DNA of 64,000 nucleotides from Actinomyces procaprae (GCF_004798665.1 NZ_CP039292.1:3100001-3164000); one strand, 5' to 3'; positions 25,087 to 35,407 are shown, numbered from the stretch's first letter. Numbers and translations: made by a program. Notes: a model not told the origin generated them from the letters alone.

Positions 25087-26286
25087 ATGTCACCCATGAC
25101 CGCGCCCATTTCACAGGTGCCGGGGGTCGGTACAGCAACCCTCAAGCTCGTCGACCGCTCGGCGGGCTCCCCCACGGGCGCCTGGCGCCCGGGCGATGAC
25201 CCGGGCCGCCGACACTTCCTGGAGATCGGCGACCTCCCCCTGGACTCCGGCGAGATCCTGCCCGAGACGCACCTGGCCTTCGAGACCTGGGGACAGCTGA
25301 GCCCCGCACGCGACAACGCCGTCCTGGTGCTGCACGCCCTGACCGGCGACTCCCACGTCACCGGCGAGGCCGGCCCCGGCCACCCGACCGCCGGCTGGTG
25401 GGACACGCTCGTCGGCCCCGGCCGCGCCATCGACACCGACCGCTACTACGTGGTGGCGGCGAACATCCTGGGCGGCTGCCAGGGCTCCACCGGCCCCTCC
25501 TCCACCGCCCCGGACGGGCGCCCCTGGGGCTCCCGCTTCCCGTGGCTGACCACGCGCGACGCCGTGCGCGCCGAGTCGCGCCTGGCCGACGCCCTCGGCA
25601 TCGACACCTTCCACCTGGTGATCGGCGCCTCCCTCGGCGGACACCGCGCCCTGGAGTGGGGCGTGATGCACCCCGAGCGCGTACGCAACCTGGCACTGGT
25701 TGCCACCGGCGCCTCCACCACCGCCGACCAGCTCGCCTGGTGCCACCTGCAGGAGCTCGCCATCGTGGGCGACCCCTACTTCTTCGACGGCGACTACTAC
25801 AACCACCGTGTCGGCCCCGTGCGCGGGCTGGGCCTGGCCCGCGCCATCGCCCACACCACCTACCGCTCCGCCGGGGAACTGGACACGCGCTTCGGCCGCG
25901 CCCACCAGGGCCAGGAGGACCCCGCCGTCGGCGGCCGCTACCAGATCGAGTCCTACCTGGACCACCACTCCGGCAAGCTGCTGGCCCGCTTCGACGCCAA
26001 CACCTACCTGATCGTCAACCACTCGATGATGGTTCACGACGTCGGCGCCGGACGCGGCGGCATCGAGGCGGCCCTGGGGACGGTGACCGCCCGCACCCTG
26101 GTGGTCGACGTCGACTCCGACCGCCTCTTCCTGCCCGCACAGGCCGAGGAGCTCGCCGCCGGCATCCCGGACACCCGCCGCACCACCATCCACTCCCTGC
26201 ACGGGCACGACGGCTTCCTCATTGAGGCCGACCAGATGGACGCCGCCCTGCGCGGCTTCCTGACCGAGGACGAGCCCGGCCGATGA
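25087..26286 (+). CDS. metX: Homoserine O-acetyltransferase
   Basis: This 399-residue alpha/beta-hydrolase-fold enzyme acetylates L-homoserine with acetyl-CoA, the first step toward methionine. The nucleophile serine is in VIGASLGGHRALEWG near residue 182; the Asp is in VVDVDSDRLFLP near 340 and the His in LHGHDGFLIE near 375. NAVLVLHALTGDSHVTGE near 78 and NILGGCQGSTGPSS near 130 are conserved MetX stretches. Its stop overlaps the ATG of the next gene (ATGA at 26283-26286). The acyl donor (acetyl rather than succinyl) is inferred from the presence of metY. Confidence 0.94.
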   Translation: MSPMTAPISQVPGVGTATLKLVDRSAGSPTGAWRPGDDPGRRHFLEIGDLPLDSGEILPETHLAFETWGQLSPARDNAVLVLHALTGDSHVTGEAGPGHPTAGWWDTLVGPGRAIDTDRYYVVAANILGGCQGSTGPSSTAPDGRPWGSRFPWLTTRDAVRAESRLADALGIDTFHLVIGASLGGHRALEWGVMHPERVRNLALVATGASTTADQLAWCHLQELAIVGDPYFFDGDYYNHRVGPVRGLGLARAIAHTTYRSAGELDTRFGRAHQGQEDPAVGGRYQIESYLDHHSGKLLARFDANTYLIVNHSMMVHDVGAGRGGIEAALGTVTARTLVVDVDSDRLFLPAQAEELAAGIPDTRRTTIHSLHGHDGFLIEADQMDAALRGFLTEDEPGR

Positions 26287-27371
26287 GCAACCCCGCCCAC
26301 CCGGCCCCCGCAGTCCCCGTGGCACCCGTTGACGCCTGGGGTCCGGACGTGCTCGGTCCCGGCTTCCGCGCCCGCACCCTGCGGCTGCTGCCGGACGCCG
26401 AGGACGACGACGCCGTCGCCACCCTGGTCCACCACGTGCCGGCCCTGGACCCGGCGGCCCTACCCGGCACGCCGACGGCGCCGCGCTTCACCATGCTCTA
26501 CCTGCACGGCTGGAACGACTACTTCTTCCAGGCGGACTTCGCCCGTGAGATCTCCCGGATCGGCGGCGCCTTCTACGCCTTGGACCTGCGCCGTTACGGC
26601 CGCTCCCTGCGTGAGGGGCAGATGCTCGGCTGGGTCACCTCGCTGACCGACTACGACGAGGAGATCGGCCTGGCCCTGGCGGCCATGCGCGCCGCCGAGG
26701 GCTGGGACACCCCCACGGTGCTGTGTGGTCATTCCACCGGCGGCCTGACCGCCGCGCTTTGGGCGGACCGCCACCCGGGCGCCATCTCCGCGCTGGTGCT
26801 GAACTCCGCCTGGTTGGAGATCCAGGGCGCCGAGCCGGTGCGGCTCGCGGGTGAGCCGGTGGTGCGTACGCTGGCTCGTCGCGACCCGCGCCGGGTGATC
26901 CCCATCCCCGCCTTCCCGCCGGAGTCCTTGTACTCGCTCGCCGACGGGTGGGTCGCCGAGCGCGACGGCGAACTGCCCGACCCGGCCTGGGCGGATGACC
27001 CCTACGTCACCGGCTGGCGCGTCGACCATCGCTGGCGGATGGTCCCGACGGCGCCGATCCGGCCCGGCTGGCTGCTGGCGATCCTGGCCGGGCAGGCGCG
27101 GGTGGCAGCGGGCCTGGATGTGCGCTGCCCGGTGCTGTCGATGGGCTCCGCGCGCAGCCATTTGAGCGTCACCTGGACCCCGGAGGCGCGCCGCACCGAC
27201 ACGGTGGTCGACGCCGATGCCACGGCCCGCCGGGCGATCGGCCTGGGCAACCTGGTTACGGTGGCCCGCTTCGACGGCGGCGTGCACGACCTGCTGCTGT
27301 CCGCCCCGCCCGTGCGTGAGCAGGTCTACTCCGCGCTGAGGCGTTGGCTGCGCGGCTACGTGCTGACCTGA
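26283..27371 (+). CDS. Alpha/beta hydrolase, lysophospholipase-like
   Basis: The 362-residue protein has an alpha/beta-hydrolase core: oxyanion-side LYLHGWNDYFFQADFA near residue 76, LDLRRYGRSLREGQM near 104, the nucleophile elbow LCGHSTGGLTAALWA near 150 and a probable catalytic His in RFDGGVHDLLLSAPP near 335. It resembles serine aminopeptidase S33/monoglyceride lipase-like enzymes. No signal peptide is visible. The ATGA overlap with metX indicates co-translation, but a role in methionine synthesis is not implied by the family. Confidence 0.8.
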   Translation: MSNPAHPAPAVPVAPVDAWGPDVLGPGFRARTLRLLPDAEDDDAVATLVHHVPALDPAALPGTPTAPRFTMLYLHGWNDYFFQADFAREISRIGGAFYALDLRRYGRSLREGQMLGWVTSLTDYDEEIGLALAAMRAAEGWDTPTVLCGHSTGGLTAALWADRHPGAISALVLNSAWLEIQGAEPVRLAGEPVVRTLARRDPRRVIPIPAFPPESLYSLADGWVAERDGELPDPAWADDPYVTGWRVDHRWRMVPTAPIRPGWLLAILAGQARVAAGLDVRCPVLSMGSARSHLSVTWTPEARRTDTVVDADATARRAIGLGNLVTVARFDGGVHDLLLSAPPVREQVYSALRRWLRGYVLT

Positions 27372-27515
27372 GGCCACGGCGCCAGCGCGACTTTCGTCTT
27401 CCCGACCCCCACCTTTAGGTAGGGGATGTCCCCGACTCGGGGCCGAGTCGCTTTCAGGGGCCGATCATCCGCCCGGCGGAGGTGACGTACGCCACCCGCC
27501 GCGCACCATGAAGAC

Positions 27516-28985
27516 ATGTCCGCCACAGCCGTTTCACCGCGTCCTCCCAGCATTGCACCGGTCCCCGCCGCCCCGCGCATCAGCGCCCCCGCCCCGACCA
27601 CGCACCTCATCCCGCCCGCCCCCGCCCCGACCACGCACCTCATCCCGCCCACCCCCGCCCCGACCACGCACCTCATCCCGCCCGCCCCCGCCGCGCCCAC
27701 GACGACGCCCATCGCCTCCCGGCCGACGACGCGCCCCTCCCGGGCGGCGCGCTACCGCACCATCCTGCGCACGCTGCTGGGCACCGGCGTCGGCCTGCTC
27801 GCCGTCATCGTCACCCTGGCCTGGGCCGCCGACGCCCAGCACTCGACCCGGGTGCTGGCCCCGCTGCTGGTGGGGCTCGTGCTGTTGGCCGTCTGGCACC
27901 GCGAGCGCATGACGCGGCGCGCCCGCCACAGCGCCTCAGGGGCGCGGCGGGCTCAGCTGGGTGAACTGGTGCGCACCCACGGTGCGGGCACCCTCGGCTG
28001 GATGCTGACCTGGCCGGGCAATCAGGCCTGGATCGCCCCCGGCCACAGGTGCGGCTTCGCCTACCGCACCGGCGGCGGCGTCGCCCTCACACTCGGCGAC
28101 CCGGCCGCCGCCCCCGACCAGGTGGGTGCCGCCGTCGACGACTTCACCGCCTTCGCCGTTGACGCCGGCCTCATCCCGGCCCTGTACTCCGTGCACGAGC
28201 CGACGATGCGGGCGGCGCGGGAGCGCGGCTGGACGGTTGTGCAGGTCGCCGAGGAGGCGGTGCTGGACCTGGAGGGCCTGGCCTTCCGCGGTAAGGCCTT
28301 CCAGGACGTGCGCACCGCGCTGAACCACGCCCGCCGTGAGGGCGTCACCGCCCAGTGGACCACGTGGGCGGACGCCCCCACCGACTGGCGCAACCAGATC
28401 CGCGCCATCTCCGCGCAGTGGGCGGAGCAGCAGGCGCTGCCGGAGATGGGCTTCACCCTCGGCGGCCTGAAGGAGCTCACCGACGCCGATACCCGCCTGC
28501 TGCTGGCCGTTGACGCGGAGGGCACCGTTCATGCCGTCACCTCCTGGCTGCCCGTGCACCGCGGCGGCGCGGTAGTCGGCCTGACGCTGGACGTGATGCG
28601 CCGTCGCCGGGACGGCTGGCGTCCGGCGATCGAGTTCCTGATCGCCCGGGCCGCGCAGGACGCGCAGGCCGACGGGCTGGAGCTGCTGTCGCTGTCCGGC
28701 GCGCCTCTGGCCCGCTCGCAGGATGCGGACTGCCCGGGTGCGGCGGCGGCCCGCCTGGAGCCGGTTCTGGACCGTGTGGCGGGGCTGCTGGAGCCCGCCT
28801 ACGGCTTCGCCTCCCTGCACGCCTTCAAGCAGAAGTTCCAGCCGCGCGCGGTGCCCATGTACTTGGCGGTCCCGGAGGCCATTGACCTGCCGGCGGTGGG
28901 GCTGGCGATCGCCCGCGCCTACCTGCCCGGGATGAGCCCCGTGCAGGCGGCCCGGTTCGGCAAGGTCCTGGTGCGTCATGGGTGA
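27516..28985 (+). CDS. MprF-C-like membrane protein with phosphatidylglycerol lysyltransferase-type domain
   Basis: The N-terminus (residues 1-80) is Pro/Thr-rich and includes three copies of an 11-residue unit (APTTHLIPPAP). Two membrane helices follow (about 88-125). Residues 150-480 form a double GNAT-like (DUF2156) domain: TLGWMLTWPGNQAWI, GGGVALTLGDPAAAP, FQDVRTALNHARREGVTAQW and YGFASLHAFKQKFQPR near 445. This is the soluble part of MprF-type aminoacyl-phosphatidylglycerol synthases, which use charged tRNA to modify lipids. The usual long flippase domain is missing. It overlaps the next gene by 8 nt. Confidence 0.8.
   Translation: MSATAVSPRPPSIAPVPAAPRISAPAPTTHLIPPAPAPTTHLIPPTPAPTTHLIPPAPAAPTTTPIASRPTTRPSRAARYRTILRTLLGTGVGLLAVIVTLAWAADAQHSTRVLAPLLVGLVLLAVWHRERMTRRARHSASGARRAQLGELVRTHGAGTLGWMLTWPGNQAWIAPGHRCGFAYRTGGGVALTLGDPAAAPDQVGAAVDDFTAFAVDAGLIPALYSVHEPTMRAARERGWTVVQVAEEAVLDLEGLAFRGKAFQDVRTALNHARREGVTAQWTTWADAPTDWRNQIRAISAQWAEQQALPEMGFTLGGLKELTDADTRLLLAVDAEGTVHAVTSWLPVHRGGAVVGLTLDVMRRRRDGWRPAIEFLIARAAQDAQADGLELLSLSGAPLARSQDADCPGAAAARLEPVLDRVAGLLEPAYGFASLHAFKQKFQPRAVPMYLAVPEAIDLPAVGLAIARAYLPGMSPVQAARFGKVLVRHG
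27591..27689 (+). repeat. Three 33-bp in-frame tandem repeats
   Basis: Units 27591-27623, 27624-27656 and 27657-27689 each encode APTTHLIPPAP (T for A in the second). They differ by only one or two bases, so copy number could vary by slippage. They lie in the cytosolic N-terminal tail of the MprF-C-like protein. Confidence 0.85.
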
Positions 28986-30357
28986 CGACGTCGTCCAGCT
29001 GCTGCGGCAGGTGCGTCTGCTGCACCCGTGGATGGGGGCGGCGTGCCTGGCGGTCGTCGTGGTGGTGGCGGCGCTGGTGTGGCTGACCCGCACCCGGCAC
29101 CTGCCCTGGCGGCGGCAGCTGGCCGCGCCGCTGGCCGGGGCCGGGGTCGGGGCGGCCTGCTGGGTGGCGGTCGACTGCGTGTGGCGGCCCTTCGCCGACG
29201 GCGTGGGCACGACCGTGTGGCTGTGGGTGGCGCTGACGGCGGGCGTCGTCGTCCAGGTGCTCCTCGGTGGGGACGCCGCCGCCGACCGGGCGCGCGTGCA
29301 CGAGCGCAAGCGGCGGCTGGTGCGGGCGGCCGGGTCGGGCGGGAGCATCACCGCGACGGTGGCGGCGGCGTGCCTGGCCGTGAACGCGTTCTTCGCGGCC
29401 TACCCGTCGGCCGCCGCAGTGCTCGGCATGGGGGTGGCGACGACGCCGCTGGACTCCCTGCCGGCCGCGGCCGCACTGCCCCGGCCTCCTGAGCGGGGCC
29501 CGGGAGCACTGGAGGACTCCTGGCGGCCTCCCGCAGACATGCCGCAGGACGGCGCGGTCGTGACCGCCGCGATCCCGGCCGGGGACCAGTCGGGCACCAG
29601 CGGCTTCACCCCGCGCGAGGCCTACATCTACCTGCCTCCCGCCTACCTGACGGCGCAGCGCCCGGCGCTGCCGGTGCTGGTGCTGCTCACCGGCCAGCCG
29701 GGCAGCCCCTCAGACTGGTTCGAGCTGGGCGGCTTGAAGGACTCGCTGGACGCCTACGCCGCCGCGCACGCCGGCTTGGCGCCGGTGGTCGTGGTCGCGG
29801 ACATGCTGGGCAGTCCCTACCGCAACCCGCTGTGCGCGGACACGGTGCGCGGCGGGAGGGTCGCCACCTACCTGGAGCAGGATGTGCCGGCGTGGATCCG
29901 CAGCCACCTGCAGGTGGACGGCGCCGCTGCGCGCTGGGCGATAGGCGGATTGTCCAATGGCGGCACCTGCGCCCTGCAGGCGGTGACCCGCTCGCCGCAG
30001 GTGTACCCGACCTTCCTGGCGCTGAGCGCCGAGGAGCACCCCACGTTGGGCTCGGAGCGGCGCACCATTGAGGTCGGCTTCGGCGGGGACCGCGCCGCCT
30101 ATGCGGCCAATGACCCGCTCTCCCTGCTGGCGGCGGCGCCGTCGGGCCGCTATGCGGGCGTGGCCGGGGTGCTTTCGGTGGGCACGGGGGATGAGCGCTA
30201 CGCGCAGGTTGTGCCCACCGTCGCGGACGCCGCCATGCGCGCGGGCATGACCGTGACTGAGCGGGAGTACCCCGGCGGGCACACCTGGGCGGTGTGGTCG
30301 GTGGCGCTGCGCGACCAGCTGGACTGGCTGGGGCGGCGCCTCGCGCTCACGGCCTGA
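28978..30357 (+). CDS. Membrane-anchored esterase (alpha/beta hydrolase, antigen-85/Fes type)
   Basis: The protein (459 residues) has about four membrane helices in residues 15-145 and then an outer esterase domain from about 195. AYIYLPPAYLTAQRPALPVL, the nucleophile elbow WAIGGLSNGGTCALQAV near 325 and the catalytic His in YPGGHTWAVWSVAL near 435 match the putative-esterase family. The start lies inside the MprF-C-like gene, so the two are translated together and probably act on the same envelope lipid or sugar, as in pairs of aminoacyl-lipid synthase and hydrolase. That pairing is inference. Confidence 0.82.
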   Translation: MGDDVVQLLRQVRLLHPWMGAACLAVVVVVAALVWLTRTRHLPWRRQLAAPLAGAGVGAACWVAVDCVWRPFADGVGTTVWLWVALTAGVVVQVLLGGDAAADRARVHERKRRLVRAAGSGGSITATVAAACLAVNAFFAAYPSAAAVLGMGVATTPLDSLPAAAALPRPPERGPGALEDSWRPPADMPQDGAVVTAAIPAGDQSGTSGFTPREAYIYLPPAYLTAQRPALPVLVLLTGQPGSPSDWFELGGLKDSLDAYAAAHAGLAPVVVVADMLGSPYRNPLCADTVRGGRVATYLEQDVPAWIRSHLQVDGAAARWAIGGLSNGGTCALQAVTRSPQVYPTFLALSAEEHPTLGSERRTIEVGFGGDRAAYAANDPLSLLAAAPSGRYAGVAGVLSVGTGDERYAQVVPTVADAAMRAGMTVTEREYPGGHTWAVWSVALRDQLDWLGRRLALTA

Positions 30358-30400
30358 GCCTGGACCGCACCCTTGCCGCCCGCCGTGCCGGTTCCCGCCC

Positions 30401-31429
30401 TCAGGCCAGTAGTTCGCGCAGGCTCGGGCCGCCGACGCCGACGCGCCACACCCGCCAGCCGTCGATGTCCTGAGTGTTCTGGGCCGCGTTGGCCGCGGCG
30501 GAGGGGTCGCGGAAGGAGGTGCCGTCCGCGATGGTGATGGTGCCGTCGGCGGCCAGGGTCGCCCGGTGGTCGATGCCGCGGCGTCGGCGCAGCCACACGA
30601 GGGTGGCCGGGGTCTCGATCGTCTGGGCGATAGTTGCCAGGGCCTCCTCCGAGGCCTGGCCGGAGGGGATGGTTGGCTCTGCACCGAGTGCCGCCGCCTC
30701 CAGGCGGTGCCCGTTGCCGGCGCCGGCGGGCGACGGCGCCGCCGGGGCGTCCTCCTGCGGCCCGGACTCGGGCTCGGACGGCTGTGCGACCACGGGGGTG
30801 GGCACAGTGGCGTCCTCGGGCAGGGGGGTCTCCGGTGTCTGGGCTCCGGGCGCGGCAGTACGCCAGTTCAGGTCCGGGGCGTGGTCGACGACGCCGGTGC
30901 GCAGTGGCTCGACGTCTACCAGGGCGCGCCCGTCCTCGGTGGAGCGGACCCGCAGCTCGTGAAGCTCCACGCCGGAGCCGACGATCATGCCCAGGGCCGG
31001 GCGTACGTAGTCGGCGATCTCGGTTGCCAGGAGGGTCAGCCGGGGACCGGGCTCGACGCCGGTCGGCATGCTGCCGCGGAATGCGGCCAGGTCACGTTCG
31101 AATGCGGGCAGGCCACCCGGGTAGCGGGAGGCGAGCTGGTCGCGCCCGCTGCGGGCCGCGCCGGTGGCACGCGCCATGGCGAGCAGCAGCGCCGTCGAGT
31201 CGAGCGCGTCGATGACCTCGATGGTGACCACCTGGCCGGCGGCATCCAGTGCGGTGAGGGCGTCCCCGCCGACTACCTGGTCCCAGCCGATCGCCAGCAG
31301 CGGCCGACGCAGCACTTCGGTGATCTGCCGGCGCACTGCGGCCAGGACGGCGCTGCGATCCGCGTCTGTTGCGCGGCGGCCCAGAACCGCGGGCTCAAGC
31401 CGGTTGTCCTTGAGGTCAAAGAGCGCCAT
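30401..31429 (-). CDS. Protein with C-terminal RAMA-like domain
   Basis: The 342-residue protein starts MALFDLKDNRLEPAVLGRRA, with GGAAGG 9 nt before the ATG. Residues 50-75 contain DALTALDAAGQVVTIEVI, which resembles the core of PD-(D/E)xK nucleases such as NucS but has Ile where the lysine is expected. A Pro/Glu-rich linker (about 200-260) leads to a C-terminal region (about 275-342) with ATLAADGTITIADGTSFRDP, AANAAQ and DGWRVWRVG, matching RAMA domains found with restriction and DNA-modification enzymes. Its true function is unknown; a nucleic-acid binding role is likely. Confidence 0.6.
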   Translation of the reverse strand: MALFDLKDNRLEPAVLGRRATDADRSAVLAAVRRQITEVLRRPLLAIGWDQVVGGDALTALDAAGQVVTIEVIDALDSTALLLAMARATGAARSGRDQLASRYPGGLPAFERDLAAFRGSMPTGVEPGPRLTLLATEIADYVRPALGMIVGSGVELHELRVRSTEDGRALVDVEPLRTGVVDHAPDLNWRTAAPGAQTPETPLPEDATVPTPVVAQPSEPESGPQEDAPAAPSPAGAGNGHRLEAAALGAEPTIPSGQASEEALATIAQTIETPATLVWLRRRRGIDHRATLAADGTITIADGTSFRDPSAAANAAQNTQDIDGWRVWRVGVGGPSLRELLA

Positions 31430-31610
31430 CTTGTGTGCCTTCCTGATCCGGCGCTCACCGCCCCGACGGGTCGCGCGCTACTTCGGTCATCCTCTCATGC
31501 ACAGGGCTGCATATCGCACTCGTGTGGGCCGCTGCACACGCCGTCTTCCGGCCGCCTCCAAGGCACCTGGGAGGCTCGTCTGCGCCGTCTTGCGCCCGGC
31601 TGTGCGGCGG

Positions 31611-33670
31611 TCAGCGCCGGCGCCACAGGCTGTCCGGCAGCAGGCGGGCGCGCAGGCGCCGGGACCGTGAGGCCGACAGCGCCAGTCCTGCCCGCGCGGT
31701 GCGCAGCAACCGCCCCGGGTCCGGTCGGCTGCCGTCTGCGGCGGCTGACGCGTCCCCGGCGTCCCCGGCGGCTGAGGCAGTTGAGCGCGCGGCGTCCCGC
31801 TCCCGGTCCCCGAAGGCCTCGGCGACGGCGGCCTGCGCCAACTCCACGATGGCGCGCCCGGCGGCGGCGCCCAGGCCCTCAGTGGCGGCCAGGTGCTCGG
31901 CGAGCGCCTCATGTGTGCGGGCACGTGGACCGGCGGCGTCGGCTCCGCCCGGCGCGGCGGTCGGAGCTCCGGCTCCTGGGCGCCGCGCCTGCTGCGCGGG
32001 CCCCCATGCGCCCAGGTCGGTCGCGGTGTCGTACAGCTCATCCCAGGCGGCCGCGGCGGGACGGTCACCGGCACGGATGCGGGCGATACGGCGCCGCCGC
32101 CGAACACCGCGCGCCAGCGCCGGGCCGGCGAGCAGCAGGGCGCCGGCCACCGCGCCCACCGCCCACAGCGTCAGGCGCCCCAGTCGGAGGCCACTACCGG
32201 CCGCCCGGCCCGTGCCGGGTTCCGGCGTCGCCTCGCCGGACGCCAAGGTCGTAGCCGTCGCCACGGCCCGTGCCGACGCCGACGCCGTCGCCGTCGCCGT
32301 CGGCGTGGGCTGCGGGTCCGCCCCGGTGTCCGCCCGCTGCCCGGCGCCGCCGGGGGTCGGCTCGAAGGCCACCCAGCCGAGGCCGTCGAACCAGACCTCG
32401 GGCCAGGCGTGCAGGTCCCGCCCGGACACGGCGGTGGGCGTGGTCGGATCCTCGGCGCGGGAGGCGTAGCCGACGGCGATGCGGGTGGGTAGGCCCAGGC
32501 TGCGGGCCATGAGCGTGAAGGCGGCCGCGTAGTGGACGCAGTAGCCCTGACGCTCAGCCAGGAAGCTGTTGACCGTCTCAACCGGGGTGGTTTCGGAGTT
32601 CGCGTCGAACCCGCCCGGGGCGTCCTCGTCGTAGGTGAAGTCGCCGCCGTGGAACCAGGCGGCCAGGGCGGCGGCCCGGGCAGTCGGGGCGGCGTCGGCG
32701 AGTCCCGCGGCCTCGACCACCTCTTGCGCGGTAGCGGCGATCGTGCCGATACCCCGGGGCGTGTCCGTGTAGGCGGCCAGGGCCCCGGGATCCGCAGCGG
32801 CGGCCGTGTAGGGCGGGAGCACCTGCGGGTTGCCGTCGGCGCCGGCGACCGCGTTCCAGCCCAGCGCCGTGAAGGTGCTGCCGGTGGCGGCGTTGTCTCC
32901 CCGGGCGACGACGGTGGAGGTGCCGGGCACCCACGCCCAGTGGGAGGGGGTGAGGCCCCCGTCCTCTGAGGCGTCCCGGCCCTCCTCCGCGGCGACGAGG
33001 ACGGTCGCCTGCGGCAGTGGCAGGCGCGGGGAGGACAGCTCCCGGATGCGGATGCGTATCCGCGTCAGGTCGGCGGTGCCGGCGATCACGTCGTCGCTCG
33101 TCACGCCGGCGGTGACGACCGCGCCGCCGGCGGTCAGCGTGGCGTCGCCGACGGGCGCCAGCAGGGTGTCGGCGCTGCTGGGCCCCGGCTGCGCCAGCGG
33201 CTCCCAGACCTCGCCGTCGAGGTCGCGGATGACGGCGAGGGTGAAGCGCATGGCCGTGCCCGCGGGCACGGACTCGGCCGTGTACTCGAAGGCGGTTGCG
33301 GCCGAGCCGCGCACCAGGTCCTGTCCGAGCGTGAGCGTCGTGTCGGGCACGGGCACCGCCGCAGGGCCGACGCCGCTCACATTCCAGCTCCAGGCCCGCA
33401 TCTGGCCGGCGGGGGCGTGCGGCATGACGAGCCCGGCCAGGCCGACCGCCAGGGCGGTGACGGCCGCCGCAGCCGTCCACATCCCGGCCCGGTCGGCGAG
33501 CACACCAACCGTGCCGCCCCGGGGCGCGCGTCGGGCTGAGGCCCCGGCCGCGGGCACCGGCATCGGCACCGAGGTGATGATGAGCGCGAGCAGGCCGGCT
33601 GCGGCCGCCAGTACGACGGCGTCGTCGGGGTACCGCCCCAGGACGACGCCGGGCGCCAGCAGCGGCGGCC
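31611..33670 (-). CDS. Transglutaminase-like (TgpA/DUF4129 type) protein, C-terminal part after a frameshift
   Basis: This frame holds the transglutaminase domain that belongs to the membrane segment encoded upstream in another frame. The catalytic Cys lies in RQGYCVHYAAAFTLMARSLG and the His in GRDLHAWPEVWFDGLGWVAF. One membrane helix follows (LTLWAVGAVAGALLLAGPAL) and a cytosolic Ala/Arg-rich tail of about 170 residues. TgpA-like proteins sit with MoxR and DUF58 in many bacteria. The frame continues upstream as LLAPGVVLGRYPDDAVVLAA with no start of its own, so a ribosome must shift at the G5/C5 run (33671-33675), or the sequence contains an error. Confidence 0.75.
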
Positions 33671-35403
33671 GGGGGCAGCCCGGTGGCGCCGCAGCGGTCG
33701 GCGCCGCCCGCGCTCATGAGTGCGCACACCCAGGCGAGCAGGAGGCTCAGCAGGCACAGGGCGAAGCCGAGTGCGCCGTCGGTGCCCAGTGGGGCGATAC
33801 CGTCGCGCAGGACGGCGCCGACAGCGCGCAGCTCACCTGCCGGGTCCGCCAGCCAGGTTCCCACCTGGCCGGTACCGCGCCAGCACCACAGCAGCGCACC
33901 GACGCCGGCCACCAGGCCCGCGCCACAGGCGTACCCCGCCCGCCGAGGCCAGGCGGTGCGCACCAGCCCGGGCACCATCACGGTGGCGGCGGCGACGGCC
34001 AGGCCGCGGGCCGCCCACGGCTCGGGGGTCAGCAGGGGCGACAGCGCAATCGTCGCCAGGTGCCACAGGGCCACCACGATGAGCGCGGACGCCGTTGGCT
34101 GCCAGCGTGAGGTGCGGGTGGTCGGCCGGCTGGACGGCGCCGCCCGCACAGCCGCCGAGCGTGGGGGCGGCGCCGCGGTGGGAGAAGCCGTTGCCGTGGC
34201 AGTGGCGGCGCAGGCCGGCTCCGGACCCACCGCCAGCACCACGCCTCCAGGAGCCGGCTGAGGCGGTGGTGCGGCGGCGATGCCGGTGATGACCACGTCG
34301 GCATCGGGAGCCGGGACGTGGTCGTCGTAGCCCTCCTGCGCATCCACGACCGCCAGGCGCCGCAGCAGCGTGACTGCGTGCGCGGTGGCGGCCCGGTGGC
34401 ACTCGCCGCCCAGCCGCAGCTCGACGTCGTGGCCTACGCGCGCCCAGGCCTCAATCATCCCGGCGGCCCGGCTCACAGCGGTCTCGAAGGCGTCCGCCGC
34501 GGCGGCGTCCGTGCTCCCGCCGGTCCGCGGCGAGCCGGTGGTTTCCGCGCCTTCCGTGTAGGCGCCGGCCCGCAGGTCGAGGCGCAGGCGCCGCGGCCGA
34601 CGACGCTCGGGCTCCCGGTCGACGACGAGCAGCCGGTCCACCCGTGCGGACTGGCGCCAGTGCACGGATCCGAGCGAGTCCCCGGGCAGGTAGTCGCGCA
34701 GGTTGCCCGGCTGCGTCCAGGCGCCCCCGCTGCGGGCGTGCCCGGCCGGGTCCCCGGTTGGGCGGTCGACTCCGCCCGTGTTGGCGGCAACCGCCTCGGT
34801 GGGCGGTGGCAGCGGGCGCGGCAGGGCCAGGAGGTCGCCGTCGAGGTGCATGGGGATGCGGGCGCGCGCCAGTCCGAGCGGCTCGAAGCAGCTGAGGGTC
34901 TCCGCCGTGACGGCGATCCGGCCGCGTCGTGGCGGGCGGTAGGAGATGGCGCAGCGTCCCGCGGCTACCGGGATCGTGAAGCGGGCGCCGTCGACGCGCC
35001 AGGTCACCCACAGCGGCACCCACCGGGGCAGCCGGGCGCCGACGGTGAGCCGCCAGACGGCCTCCTCACCGGCGTGGACGTCGCCCGGTCCGGTCAGGCG
35101 CGGGCGCGGACGGGCCGCCAGCGCCGTCGTCCAGGCGGCCAGTAGGGCGGCGGCCGCCAGCGCCGCCAGCAGGATCCCCAGGTTGCGCAGCAGCTCCAGG
35201 CCGCCCCAAAGACCTCCCGACACCAGTGCCAGCGCCAGGAGCATGACCTGGCCGCCGGCCGGCGTCGGCGCCGCCCAGGGGATCGCCCGGAGGACGCGGC
35301 GTCGGCGGGGGCTGCGGCTGGGCGTGCGCGGATCGGCGGGGCGCCCGGGGCGCGCACGGCCGGTACCCGCCGGACGGCCCGGGAGTAGAGGATCCGCCGG
35401 CAT
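33671..35403 (-). CDS. DUF58 protein fused to the membrane domain of a TgpA-like transglutaminase
   Basis: The ATG at 35403 lies 4 nt after the moxR stop. Residues 50-100 carry two membrane helices (VMLLALALVSGGLWGGLELL) and then a DUF58 domain with RDYLPGDSLGSVHWRQSARV and LLVVDREPE near 245. Normally DUF58 ends here; instead the same frame runs through an Ala/Pro/Thr linker into four to five membrane helices (SALIVVALWHLATIALSPLL, LGFALCLLSLLLAWVCALMS) typical of the TgpA N-terminus. It then loses coding sense near 33671, where the transglutaminase part continues in a different frame. Deleting one C in the C5 run restores GLPRPPLLAPGVVLGRYP. Confidence 0.7.
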
Positions 35404-35407
35404 CGGT

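Noticed and set aside
33671..33675. Programmed ribosomal frameshift in the DUF58-transglutaminase gene
   Set aside because: No classical slippery heptamer or downstream structure is evident; mutation or sequencing error is simpler.
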